A stretch of 21,998 nt of DNA from JAGTRB01 sp037439685 (GCA_037439685.1 JBBIVO010000025.1:1-21998); one strand, 5' to 3'. Positions 14,222 through 21,403 are shown, numbered from the stretch's first letter. Numbers and translations: made by a program. Notes: generated from the letters alone by a model not told the origin.

Positions 14222-15589
14222 ATGCCCAGATGGGATGAAGCTGAGGAGGCCATCAGCCCCATCAGGGAGCTCGTGAAGAGGCATGACATCAGATACATAA
14301 GGCTGGTGGTCGTCGACCTCCAGGGGCAGCCGAGGGCCATGTTGATCCCAGAGTATGAGCTCGAGGAGGCCCTGAGGGATGGGGCGGGCTTCGACGGTTC
14401 ATCCATGGGGTTCGTCGACATAGAGAGCAGCGACCTCGTGGCCCACCCCGACCCCTCGACCTTTGTGGCCCCGATGTGGGAGGCGCCTGGGGTGGCCATC
14501 ATGTTCTGCTACATCTCAAACCCAGACGGCTCACCATTCAAGGGGGACTCAAGGGGCCTCTTGAAGGAGGCCGTTGAGGAGCTCGAGAGGGAGGGCTACG
14601 GGTTCTACACGGGGCCTGAGGTCGAGTTCTTCTATGTGACCGAGAGGGATGGCTCCATAGCCCCATACGGCCAGGGCGGATACTTCGCCATCCCCCCTCT
14701 CGACACGACTGAGGAGATGAAGATGGAGACGATGATGTGCCTCGAGGCTGCCGGCTTCCAGCTCGACAAGGCGCATCACGAGGCCGCTCCGGGGCAGCAG
14801 GAGATAAACTTCAGGTTCTCAGACGCCCTTAGGACGGCGGACAACGTCATCCTATACAAGCTCGCGGTGAAGACCGTGGCCCAGAGGTATGGGAGCATCG
14901 CCACATTCATGCCTAAGCCCTTCTGGGGATATAACGGGAGTGGGTGCCACATCCACCAGAGCCTCTACGACCTCGAGTCTGGGGAGAACCTCTTCCACGA
15001 CCCTGAGAAGGGGCTCTCAGAGGAGGCCCTCCACTATATGGGCGGGATAATCTCCCACGCGAGGGGCCTCTCCATGATCGTCGCCCCAACCGTCAACTCC
15101 TACAAGAGGCTGGTCCCCCACCACGAGGCGCCAATATACATCTGCTGGGGGTTTGGAAACCGCTCGAGCATAGTTAGGATACCCCTCTACCCTCGGGGCT
15201 CGAGGAGGGCGGCGAGGATAGAGTATAGACATCCCGACGCCTCCTGCAACCCCTACCTCGCCTCCCTGGCCATCCTGAAGGCTGGATTGGATGGGATGAG
15301 GAGGAGGCTGGATCCCGGGGAGCCGATCTCCCAGAACGTGTATAGCCTGAGTGACGCGGAGCTGGAGAGGATGGGGATAGAGAGGCTGCCGGGGAGCCTT
15401 GGGGAGGCTGCTGAGGCCTTCACCCGAGATGAGGTGGTCTCCGGAGCCTTAGGCGAGTACTCGAAGAGGCTGGTTGAGGCCAAGATCAAGGAGTTCGAAG
15501 GGTACCTCTCCCACGTTGGAGGGCGCTGGAAGGCCACCATAGAGAAGATAACGGGATGGGAGCTTGAGAGGTACCTCAAGAGGTGCTGA
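14222..15589 (+). CDS. glnA: Glutamine synthetase, type I
   Basis: It catalyses ATP-dependent synthesis of glutamine from glutamate and ammonium. The 455-residue product has the beta-grasp domain (about 15-100, RYIRLVVVDLQGQPR) with GFDGSSMGF at 57-65, then the catalytic domain: GPEVEFF (131-137, metal glutamates 133 and 135), HHEAAPGQQEINFRF, FMPKPFWGYNGSGCHIHQS, NSYKRLVPHHEAP and GNRSSIVRIP, with the substrate arginines in the last two. Length and motifs fit GlnA rather than short polyamine-type relatives. I did not recognise the adenylylation tyrosine motif of GSI-beta enzymes. ATG 14222 is chosen over ATG 14174 because of the TATA spacing and the homolog-like N-terminus. Divergent from an Lrp regulator. 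Confidence 0.93.
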   Translation: MPRWDEAEEAISPIRELVKRHDIRYIRLVVVDLQGQPRAMLIPEYELEEALRDGAGFDGSSMGFVDIESSDLVAHPDPSTFVAPMWEAPGVAIMFCYISNPDGSPFKGDSRGLLKEAVEELEREGYGFYTGPEVEFFYVTERDGSIAPYGQGGYFAIPPLDTTEEMKMETMMCLEAAGFQLDKAHHEAAPGQQEINFRFSDALRTADNVILYKLAVKTVAQRYGSIATFMPKPFWGYNGSGCHIHQSLYDLESGENLFHDPEKGLSEEALHYMGGIISHARGLSMIVAPTVNSYKRLVPHHEAPIYICWGFGNRSSIVRIPLYPRGSRRAARIEYRHPDASCNPYLASLAILKAGLDGMRRRLDPGEPISQNVYSLSDAELERMGIERLPGSLGEAAEAFTRDEVVSGALGEYSKRLVEAKIKEFEGYLSHVGGRWKATIEKITGWELERYLKRC

Positions 15590-15651
15590 GGGCTATAAAC
15601 AGTTACATTAAGGCTTTCTCTAAGGCAGCATCCGGCTGGCGAGGAGACAGA

Positions 15652-15660
15652 TTTATATCA
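15652..15660 (+). promoter_or_regulatory. TATA-like box of the thioredoxin gene
   Basis: TTTATATCA. It is 20 nt from ATG 15675 and about 28 nt from in-frame ATG 15684, so the latter may be the translated start. Confidence 0.5.
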
Positions 15661-15674
15661 TATCCGCCAGCAAG

Positions 15675-16049
15675 ATGATCCACATGAGCCGACATGAAGG
15701 GAAAAATAACCCGGTGATACTAACCGATTCGACCCTAGAGGGCTTCGTGAGGGAGAACAGGTGGGCCATCATCGACTGCTGGGCATCCTGGTGCCCCCCA
15801 TGCAGAGCCCTAAGCCCGATAATAGACCGACTGGCGGAGGACCACGGAGAGGTCGCCTTCGGAAAGCTGAATGTGGATGAGAACCCCGAGACGCCTAGAA
15901 GATACGGGATCATGGCCATCCCAACCCTCCTATACTTCAGGGATGGGAGGCTCGTAGACAGGACTGTAGGCCTGCTCCCAAGGGAGGCCCTGAGGGAGAG
16001 GGTCAAGAGGCTCCTGGGACGATTCGGCGAGGGGGAGAGGCCTGAATAA
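15675..16049 (+). CDS. Thioredoxin with WCPPC active site
   Basis: A single thioredoxin domain of 124 residues: WAIIDCWASWCPPCRALSP places the redox pair at C40 and C43, followed by LNVDENPETPRRYGIMAIPTLLYF with the conserved cis-proline. The active site is CPPC rather than the usual CGPC; a proline there normally alters redox potential. An additional cysteine (C35) lies five residues before the pair. It is cytoplasmic, with no signal peptide. ATG 15684 is an alternative start, three residues shorter. It ends convergently with a DUF1844-like gene. Confidence 0.92.
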   Translation: MIHMSRHEGKNNPVILTDSTLEGFVRENRWAIIDCWASWCPPCRALSPIIDRLAEDHGEVAFGKLNVDENPETPRRYGIMAIPTLLYFRDGRLVDRTVGLLPREALRERVKRLLGRFGEGERPE

Positions 16050-16101
16050 CGCCCATCAGATGCCCCAATGGGTTTGAGACCTTCTAAGGCCACCCTTTAT
16101 G

Positions 16102-16395
16102 CTACGCATTTTTGGCATAGTTTATCTGGAGGTCGGCTATCATGGCCCTAAGCCTCCTCGCCTCCGCCTCTTGAAGGCGAGGTGCGAGCCTATCGGCCAT
16201 GAAGGCCGCACAGTCTATCGCTATGGCAGCCTTCCTCATATCCTTCTCAACCTCCCTCCTCCCAGGGATGAGGCGGAGCCCCATATACTGCCAGGCCTTT
16301 GCGGCGAGGACCCCTATAAGGATGCCTAGGAGCTGGTCTATATCCAGGGCGGAGAGGTCTATTGGACCACCCTCCTCATCCATCGACCCCTCCAT
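16102..16395 (-). CDS. DUF1844-like small protein
   Basis: The 97-residue product has an acidic N-terminus (MEGSMDEEGG), then three helices: DIDQLLGILIGVLAAKAWQY with a following GLRLIPG, a central KAAIAIDCAAFMADRLAPRL, and EARRLRAMIADLQINYA. The pattern of a small-residue first helix, A-x-x-x-ID in the middle and L-x-DL-x-x-x-Y at the end is that of DUF1844, whose function is unknown. The open frame extends upstream to 16647 over the opposite creatininase gene, but that part is a shadow. A TATA-like GATATAA centred at 16421 is 26 nt from ATG 16395, which fixes this start (ATG 16428 is the alternative). Confidence 0.7.
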   Translation of the reverse strand: MEGSMDEEGGPIDLSALDIDQLLGILIGVLAAKAWQYMGLRLIPGRREVEKDMRKAAIAIDCAAFMADRLAPRLQEAEARRLRAMIADLQINYAKNA

Positions 16396-16417
16396 GCTGC
16401 CACCTCCACCAGCCACC

Positions 16418-16434
16418 TTATATCTCATATTTAG
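16418..16434. promoter_or_regulatory. Overlapping divergent promoters (DUF1844-like and creatininase-family genes)
   Basis: One AT-rich stretch supplies a minus-strand TATA box (16418-16424, 26 nt from ATG 16395) and a plus-strand one (ATATTTAG, 16427-16434, 26-27 nt from GTG 16457). The starts are only 61 bp apart, so the two promoters should compete for the same DNA. Confidence 0.5.
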
Positions 16435-16456
16435 ATAAGCTTCTCTCGTGGTGCGA

Positions 16457-17197
16457 GTGTCCGAGAGGTCGTTGCTAAGGCTTACGGGCAGGGCTTTCAA
16501 GGCAGGAGGGTTTGAGAAGGCGGTTCTCCCCATAGGCTCCACCGAGTACCACGGAGAGCACCTTCCACACGGGACCGATACCCTGGTCGCAGAGGCCCTG
16601 GCAGAGGCGGTGGCCGAGAGGGTGGAGGGGCTGCTCCTCCTCCCCACCCTCCCCTACGGTATGAGCAGGCACTACGCCTCCTTCCCCATGGCCATCTCCC
16701 TAACGACGGAGACCCTGATGAGGGTTCTAAGGGAGATCTTCCAATCCCTGTTGGGTCATGGGATAAAGAGGCTGCTCATAATCAACGGGCATGACGGGAA
16801 CATACCCGCCATAGACGCAGCGGCCAGGGAGTTCAGAGCCGAAAACCCTGAGATGAGGATAGCCGTGCTCGAGGCCTGGTGGGAGACGGCGGTTAGGCTT
16901 CTCCCAGAGGGGACCTTCGAGTCCTGGGGAGGGCTTGGACACGGCGGGGAGGGGGAAACATCCATGGCCCTAGCCATCGCCCCCGAACTCGTCGAGATGG
17001 AATATGCGAGGGGCATAACCCCGAAGCTGCCCATACATGTACAGGTGAAGTGGAGGTTCGACGAGTTGACGCCCTACGGCGTAACCGGTGACCCTACGAG
17101 GGCATCTGCTGAGAAGGGAGAGATGATGATGAAGGCCCTCGTCGAGCTTCTAACATCCTTCATAAAGGAGATGGATGAAGGAGGCTGGGAGATTTAA
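16457..17197 (+). CDS. Creatininase-family amidohydrolase (ArfB/creatininase-like)
   Basis: The family fingerprint is LPIGSTEYHGEHLPHGTDT with metal ligands Glu30, His32 and Asp41 (numbering from GTG 16457), then LPYGMSRHYASFPMAISL, a second metal histidine in INGHDGN and a metal glutamate in GHGGEGETS. The 246-residue length is normal. Members hydrolyse cyclic or formyl amides: creatininase, the archaeal ArfB formamide hydrolase of flavin/F420 synthesis, and MftE. The substrate here is not determined by sequence; ArfB is a reasonable guess in an archaeon. GTG 16457 is chosen from three in-frame GTGs (16448, 16451, 16457) because of TATA spacing. Confidence 0.85.
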   Translation: MSERSLLRLTGRAFKAGGFEKAVLPIGSTEYHGEHLPHGTDTLVAEALAEAVAERVEGLLLLPTLPYGMSRHYASFPMAISLTTETLMRVLREIFQSLLGHGIKRLLIINGHDGNIPAIDAAAREFRAENPEMRIAVLEAWWETAVRLLPEGTFESWGGLGHGGEGETSMALAIAPELVEMEYARGITPKLPIHVQVKWRFDELTPYGVTGDPTRASAEKGEMMMKALVELLTSFIKEMDEGGWEI

Positions 17198-17217
17198 GGA
17201 TCTCCAAAGGGGGAGAT
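17188..17217. repeat. Three-part alternating hairpin at the creatininase stop codon
   Basis: GGAGAT (17188-17193), ATCTCC (17200-17205) and GGAGAT (17212-17217) follow one another. The middle element can pair with either neighbour, with 6-nt loops. The first hairpin includes the TAA stop. Possible 3'-end or termination/antitermination-like structure; no partner sequence is known. Confidence 0.5.
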
Positions 17218-17357
17218 GGAGCCTCATCCAGGGGAAGCTGGATATACGCCCTCTCAAACGGGAATAGGATGGTCAACGGCCCCCAATCTATGATAAGAGA
17301 AGGCGCGATCCCAACACCATGATAACCCCGAGAAAATTAGGCAACTCACAGGAACGG

Positions 17358-17365
17358 TTATTTAG
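17358..17365 (+). promoter_or_regulatory. TATA-like box of the alpha/beta hydrolase gene
   Basis: TTATTTAG. The predicted start of transcription near 17387 leaves a short leader before ATG 17395; a GGAGG at 17380-17384 would lie just before it. Confidence 0.4.
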
Positions 17366-17394
17366 GTCTATCTGCGAATGGAGGCTGTGAAGAC

Positions 17395-18192
17395 ATGCCT
17401 GACTTAAGGCTTGAAGATGGAGAGCAGAGGATCTTCTTTAGGGCGGGAGGGGAGTGGTGCTATCTTTGGACGCCCCACACCTTCTCCGCCGAAGGAGAAA
17501 CCCCGGTTGTCATCCATCACCACGGGGCTCGGGGATATGTAAGGGAGGGCTCCGCGGACTGGCTCGAGGAGGAGAATAAGATCTCCCTGCTGAGGGCAGT
17601 CATGGAGGGGGGAGACTGCGCCATCGCCGGCTCCCACGCCTGCGGAGACCACTGGGGGAACCCCTCCGCCGTAGAGGCCGATATGGCCCTCTTCAATGCC
17701 CTTTCCACAGTCCCGGGGCTGGACATGGGCAGGGTGGGGTTGATGGGTGGAGGGCTTGGCGGAGCCCTGATATGGAACATGGTGATCGGGCCTCTCTCGG
17801 GGAGGGTTAAGGCTGTCGCTGTGATGCAGGCCGTGGCCAGCCTGGAGGCGGTGATAATGGGGAGGAGGTTCAAGGCCCCGTGCCTGAGGGCCTACGGCCT
17901 ACCTGAGGAGACATCTGATGGGGAGGCTATTGAGAGGATAAGGCCCTACGACCCCCTCTCCAGGCTCAGGAGGCTCACCCCGCCCGCCCCTATGCCCAGG
18001 ACGGCGATCTATCACGGCGCAAGGGATCATAACATCCCACCAGAGGATCATGCGATCCCCCTCTGGAACGCGTTGAAAGGGCTGGGTGGAGAGGCAGCCC
18101 TAGAGCTCTTCCCAGAAGTTGAGCATAACGTCTACACGTTGGGAAAGCCCCTAGAAGACCGCCTAAGGGGCTTCTTCAGGTCATCCCTCTAA
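17395..18192 (+). CDS. Alpha/beta hydrolase fold protein lacking the nucleophile serine
   Basis: At 265 residues with a dienelactone-hydrolase/acyl-esterase-like plan, it has an oxyanion-side HHHGARGY (41-48), the nucleophile elbow, an acid in YHGARDHNIPPEDH (Asp211) and a terminal histidine in EVEHNVYTL (His244). The elbow reads GRVGLMGGGLGGAL: the G-x-S-x-G serine position is Gly120 (codon GGG at 17752-17754). Asp and His are retained, so hydrolysis by the usual mechanism is unlikely. It may bind a ligand, use another residue, or be a decaying enzyme, though the frame is intact. A Cys/His-rich segment DCAIAGSHACGDHWGN (74-89) is unusual. The neighbours do not suggest a pathway. Confidence 0.8.
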   Translation: MPDLRLEDGEQRIFFRAGGEWCYLWTPHTFSAEGETPVVIHHHGARGYVREGSADWLEEENKISLLRAVMEGGDCAIAGSHACGDHWGNPSAVEADMALFNALSTVPGLDMGRVGLMGGGLGGALIWNMVIGPLSGRVKAVAVMQAVASLEAVIMGRRFKAPCLRAYGLPEETSDGEAIERIRPYDPLSRLRRLTPPAPMPRTAIYHGARDHNIPPEDHAIPLWNALKGLGGEAALELFPEVEHNVYTLGKPLEDRLRGFFRSSL

Positions 18193-18240
18193 AATTTTGA
18201 GGCGACCGCATAACAGAGCCTGAAAGGCCTCGAAATTTTA
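18190..18240. repeat. 14-bp inverted repeat between the alpha/beta hydrolase and MBL genes
   Basis: TAAAATTTTGAGGC (18190-18203) pairs with GCCTCGAAATTTTA (18227-18240), one pair being G-U, around a 23-nt spacer. The left arm begins in the stop codon of the upstream gene and the right arm contains the TATA-like AAATTTTA of the next gene. A terminator or an operator are both plausible. Confidence 0.65.
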
Positions 18241-18287
18241 TCTACCATAAAGGGTCACTGTTAAAGAGGTGAATCCAGACGGAGAGG

Positions 18288-19187
18288 TTGAAGCTCCTCA
18301 AGATATACATCCTCGCGGATAACCTGGTCATGTCACCTAATCTTCAAGGCCATTGGGGCCTATCCTTCCTCGTCGAGACGGTCGACGGAAGGGGGGAGAG
18401 CCACAAGCTTCTCTTCGATACAGGTGGAGACAAGAGATCTTTGATGCTTAACATCGAGAGGTTGAAGGTGGACCTCGAGGATGTTGAGGGCATAGTCCTA
18501 AGCCACGGGCACGCTGACCACACGAGTTCAACGGTGGAGATCGTATCCTCGACCGGCGGAGTGAAGGTCTACGCCCATCCCCACACCTTCCTCCAGAGAT
18601 TCTATCTCGACCCTCAAGGGAAAAGGGAGAGGGGCGGGGTTCCCGAGGAGGAGGGGCTTGAACACATAGAACGGGCTGGGGGAGAGGTGGTCCTCTCAGC
18701 CGAGCCTTTAGAGGTTTCACCGGGATGCTGGACCACTGGGGAGATACCTAGAGGCTCCTTCGAGGACATCTCGCCTCCCCTCGAAGGGGGGAGGAGGACC
18801 ATCGTCGTCGACGGCGTGGAGGTGGAGGACAGGATCCTGGACGATCAAGCCCTCCTGGCGGATGTGGAGGGGGTTGGCCCCATCCTCTTGACAGGCTGCG
18901 CCCACGCGGGCATAGTGAACACCCTATTCCAAGCCAGGAGGATCTGGGGCTTGGAGGGGATCCACGGCCTCATAGGGGGGATGCACCTCCTACGAAGGCC
19001 CGACGCCTACATTGAGAGGACTCTGGAGGCCCTTAGGGGGTTCAGGCCCTCCCTCCTCTCCCCATGCCACTGCACAGGATTCAAGGCGACGGCGATGATC
19101 TTGAGGGCCTTCCCCGAAGCCTTCGTCCTAAACTTCTGCGGCCGCGTTATAGAGCCTGGGAGGGCTCCTGAAACCAGCATCCTCTAG
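18288..19187 (+). CDS. Metallo-beta-lactamase-fold hydrolase, COG1237 type
   Basis: The 299-residue product carries the di-metal signature SHGHADHT (His73, His75, Asp77, His78), preceded by LLFDTGGD (41-48) and followed by VYAHPHTF, then LLTGCAHAGIVNTL and GGMHLL near the C-terminal third, and LSPCHCTG. These later motifs mark COG1237, often annotated from a methanogen homolog as dihydropterin-ribofuranosyl-aminobenzene-phosphate synthase; that specific activity is not assured here. It is probably cytoplasmic. The start is TTG 18288: an in-frame stop lies at 18270 and no other start codon precedes the conserved first strand. The ribosome-binding-like GGAGAGG directly abuts the TTG, so the start is less certain than the gene. 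Confidence 0.85.
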   Translation: MKLLKIYILADNLVMSPNLQGHWGLSFLVETVDGRGESHKLLFDTGGDKRSLMLNIERLKVDLEDVEGIVLSHGHADHTSSTVEIVSSTGGVKVYAHPHTFLQRFYLDPQGKRERGGVPEEEGLEHIERAGGEVVLSAEPLEVSPGCWTTGEIPRGSFEDISPPLEGGRRTIVVDGVEVEDRILDDQALLADVEGVGPILLTGCAHAGIVNTLFQARRIWGLEGIHGLIGGMHLLRRPDAYIERTLEALRGFRPSLLSPCHCTGFKATAMILRAFPEAFVLNFCGRVIEPGRAPETSIL

Positions 19188-19673
19188 CTACCAAGGCTCC
19201 CTCTTGAGCCCTAAAAGCCATGCGAAGATGTTGGTGAGGAGATGGATGGGGATGGTGAAGATGAGGATCGCGGCCACCCTCTCGACCTCCTGGGGGGGAG
19301 GGGCGAGGTGGGAGAGGGCTACGGCCGCGGCGATGAAGCCTAGCTGATCGGCTATGGGGAGGGGGGCGCCAGGCCTCAATCCGATCCTCCTCTTCAGAAA
19401 AGAGACGGCCAGGTCTCCTAGGACCGCCCCAAAGGCCATTAGGATCCCCCTAAGCGGCTGCATCTGCATAACCCCAACCGCCGAGCCCGCCAGTAAGCCT
19501 GAGAAGAGGCCCCGGATGGTCTTGTGGCCGCCGAGGAGGGGTCGGCCATCCCTCCAGGCCCTCCCCCCATCCAGGGGGGCTCCTCCCCCAAATAGGACGG
19601 GGGCCGCGTTGGCCACATAGGCTGGAAGGTATAGATATATGGTCTCGGCGATCCAGAGTGCCTCAGGCGTCAA
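19188..19673 (-). CDS. carS: CDP-archaeol synthase CarS
   Basis: It transfers CMP from CTP to 2,3-digeranylgeranylglycerol phosphate, giving the activated precursor of archaeal polar lipids. The 161-residue membrane protein shows LYLPAYVANAAPVLFGGG near the N-terminus, DGRPLLGGHKTIRGL, GDLAVSFLKRRIG and PLPIADQLGF, the CarS/DUF46 signatures with cytosolic catalytic acidic and basic residues, and about five hydrophobic helices. TTG 19673 overlaps the radB stop as TTGA; TTG 19676 directly before it is equally possible. Second gene of a radB-carS operon. Confidence 0.92.
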   Translation of the reverse strand: MTPEALWIAETIYLYLPAYVANAAPVLFGGGAPLDGGRAWRDGRPLLGGHKTIRGLFSGLLAGSAVGVMQMQPLRGILMAFGAVLGDLAVSFLKRRIGLRPGAPLPIADQLGFIAAAVALSHLAPPPQEVERVAAILIFTIPIHLLTNIFAWLLGLKREPW

Positions 19674-20365
19674 CAAGCCAATTCAGCCTCTATGAGGCCG
19701 GTCTCCCCAATGGCAAACCTGCACGTCCTCCCCTGATGATGGGGCTTCTCGAGGGTCGCTTGGCGAACCCCATAGACCTGGGTCTTCTCCAGCCTGATTA
19801 TCATATCGGACCAGTACTTGAGGAGCCTCTCAGCGACGAGCTCCACCTGGGAGGCACCGGTTCCTGGTACGCCATGGACCTGGCCTGTCAGGAGGACCGC
19901 CGCCCCAAACCCCCTGGCCATCTCTGATAGGAAGCCCAACTGCCTGTTAAGCTCTTTGTTGGCCCTGAAGGTCTCCTCCGGGTCACCCGCATCAAGGCGA
20001 TATAGGCCCGTGATCGAGTCGACGACCACGGGAGTGGGCCTCCCCGGGAGGAGCATCGAAAGCCCCTCAACCATCTCGGTCTGCTCCCTGAAGCTGTTCG
20101 GCCTCACGATTATCAACCTTTGGAGGAGGCCCCCATCACCCCGGGCCATCTGGATTAGACGGCGGGTAGAGAGACCATGATCCGCATCGATATAGAAGGC
20201 CTTCCCCTTCACATCCCTCCGAAGGTATCCCAAGGTGCAGGCGAGCGCGAGGATCGTCTTCCCCGTGGCCGCCTCTCCATATATGAGGGAGACCTCTCCA
20301 AACCTGAAGCCTCCATCAAGAATCACATCGAGGAGGGGATAGCCTGTAGATAGCCTTCTCTCCAA
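19670..20365 (-). CDS. radB: DNA repair and recombination protein RadB
   Basis: This 231-residue RecA-superfamily ATPase lacks the N-terminal helix-hairpin-helix domain of RadA, as RadB does. It opens LSTGYPLLDVILDGGF (5-20), Walker A is GEAATGKT (30-37), a FYIDADHGL strand follows, Walker B is PVVVDSITGLY (112-122, Asp116), and VLLTGQVHG lies about 157-165. RadB is a RadA paralogue thought to modulate strand exchange. TTG 20365 is the start, about 28 nt from a TATA-like ATTTAAAA, implying a leaderless message. It overlaps carS downstream by a few bases. Confidence 0.9.
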   Translation of the reverse strand: MERRLSTGYPLLDVILDGGFRFGEVSLIYGEAATGKTILALACTLGYLRRDVKGKAFYIDADHGLSTRRLIQMARGDGGLLQRLIIVRPNSFREQTEMVEGLSMLLPGRPTPVVVDSITGLYRLDAGDPEETFRANKELNRQLGFLSEMARGFGAAVLLTGQVHGVPGTGASQVELVAERLLKYWSDMIIRLEKTQVYGVRQATLEKPHHQGRTCRFAIGETGLIEAELAC

Positions 20366-20388
20366 CGTGGCTTCAATAAGATCAACGG

Positions 20389-20396
20389 TTTTAAAT
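20389..20396 (-). promoter_or_regulatory. TATA-like box of the radB-carS operon
   Basis: ATTTAAAA on the minus strand, within a longer AT-rich run, about 28 nt upstream of TTG 20365. Confidence 0.5.
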
Positions 20397-20605
20397 ATAA
20401 ATAACCTCTTAATGCTGGTGAAAGGCCTCTAGGTGATCTGCTTAATAATCCCATCATAGGCCCTTCACCTCCTTCGACAGCGAAGATGAGGATATCTTGC
20501 CCTATAATTCTATACCCATATATAAAGAAAAAAATAAAATATAGGATAAGAAGCTTGCTGAGAATCTTCACCTATATGAGAATAGGAATAAACACAATTA
20601 TTCAT

Positions 20606-20725
20606 TTATTCCTCTTGAGGCTCCTCTGGGAAGGCCATTAAGATATGGGTGTCTATGAGATTAGGGCTGGCCGAGGTCAACCTGTTGAGGGGGGTCTTGA
20701 CGTTCATCTTCTCCTCGTAGGGCAT
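20606..20725 (-). CDS. Possible 39-residue small protein
   Basis: ATG 20725 directly follows AGGAGGT, a strong Shine-Dalgarno sequence but with essentially no spacing. The frame encodes a hydrophilic peptide starting MPYEEKMNVKTPLNRL and ending in an acidic PEEPQEE tail before TAA. GC-rich coding-like sequence ends exactly where the AT-rich intergenic stretch begins. No family recognised. It could equally be the remnant of a longer gene. Confidence 0.25.
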   Translation of the reverse strand: MPYEEKMNVKTPLNRLTSASPNLIDTHILMAFPEEPQEE

Positions 20726-20827
20726 ACCTCCTCAGCCCCGCTATGAGGATCACACGGCCGTCGTCGAGATGTCAGAGTTCAAAGGGGGAATGCTAGGGAG
20801 ACCTTGAGAGGCCGAGGCTCTCCAACC

Positions 20828-21403
20828 TTAACCCCTGTGGACCAGCAGGTGGTTGGTGTACTTCCTAGCCACGGCGCCCAGGGCTAGGGCAGTGGTGAGG
20901 ATTGTGAGTGAGGCCACTATCGGGTCGAGGCTTATGCCCAAAGGCGTGTAGTTTAGGAGGAGGCCGACCGATGGGATAAGGGCTAGGCTTAGGCCTATGG
21001 ATAGGGCGAGCCTCTCCAGCTGGGTATGGCCACCCCCCCTCGGGTAGAGCAGTTCCATTAGGGAGGCCCCTGGGAGGTAGAGGATGCAGATCGGGCCAAA
21101 GATATACCTGAAGAGGAGGAGCTGGGGAGTCCAAGAGGAGGCATATATCGAGATATCGGTGGTGATGACCGTGAGGAGGAGGGCCCAGAACCAGGCTGAT
21201 CTCGAGCTGAGTAGGAACCTGAGGAGGCTCTCCGGAGGAGATGGATCCATTATCTTCAACTTCCCCTCCATCCTCAGCCTGTAGACCGCTCTAGCCGCCT
21301 CATACCTCCTCAAGCCTTTCCTGGATACCTCCTCTACAAGCTCTTCTAGGGTGACCTCTCTATCTCCTAGGAGGCTCAATATCTCCTCTGCCACCTTATC
21401 CAC
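20828..21403 (-). CDS. DUF1616 N-terminal half: winged-helix plus membrane domain
   Basis: From GTG 21403 the 191-residue product has a winged-helix-like domain (about 1-60: VAEEILSLLGDREVTLEELV, RYEAARAVYRLRMEGKL), then four membrane helices (about 70-88, 99-118, 131-150, 160-180) with the DUF1616 signatures LYLPGASLMELLYP and ERLALSIGLSLALIPSVGLLLNYTPLGI. The ectodomain that usually follows in one chain is missing here and is encoded by the gene just upstream. The frame is open to TTG 21490 but that would overlap the upstream gene by 85 bp; GTG 21403 starts 2 nt after its stop and matches the usual domain boundary. Function unknown; often found near cell-surface polysaccharide genes. Confidence 0.78.
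   Translation of the reverse strand: MDKVAEEILSLLGDREVTLEELVEEVSRKGLRRYEAARAVYRLRMEGKLKIMDPSPPESLLRFLLSSRSAWFWALLLTVITTDISIYASSWTPQLLLFRYIFGPICILYLPGASLMELLYPRGGGHTQLERLALSIGLSLALIPSVGLLLNYTPLGISLDPIVASLTILTTALALGAVARKYTNHLLVHRG

Larger units (their letters stand above)
20366..20827. other. Long intergenic region with little coding content
   Basis: The 462-bp gap lies between radB and the DUF1616 locus. The part from about 20500 to 20610 is very AT-rich (runs of A at 20525-20540) and contrasts with the GC-rich flanks. Only one small minus-strand ORF (20606-20725) is worth recording. The rest may be a relic or regulatory space; no repeats or RNA genes were found. Confidence 0.5.

Noticed and set aside
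16396..16647. N-terminal extension of the DUF1844-like ORF
   Set aside because: It is antisense to the conserved start of the creatininase-family gene, and a promoter lies inside it 26 nt before ATG 16395.
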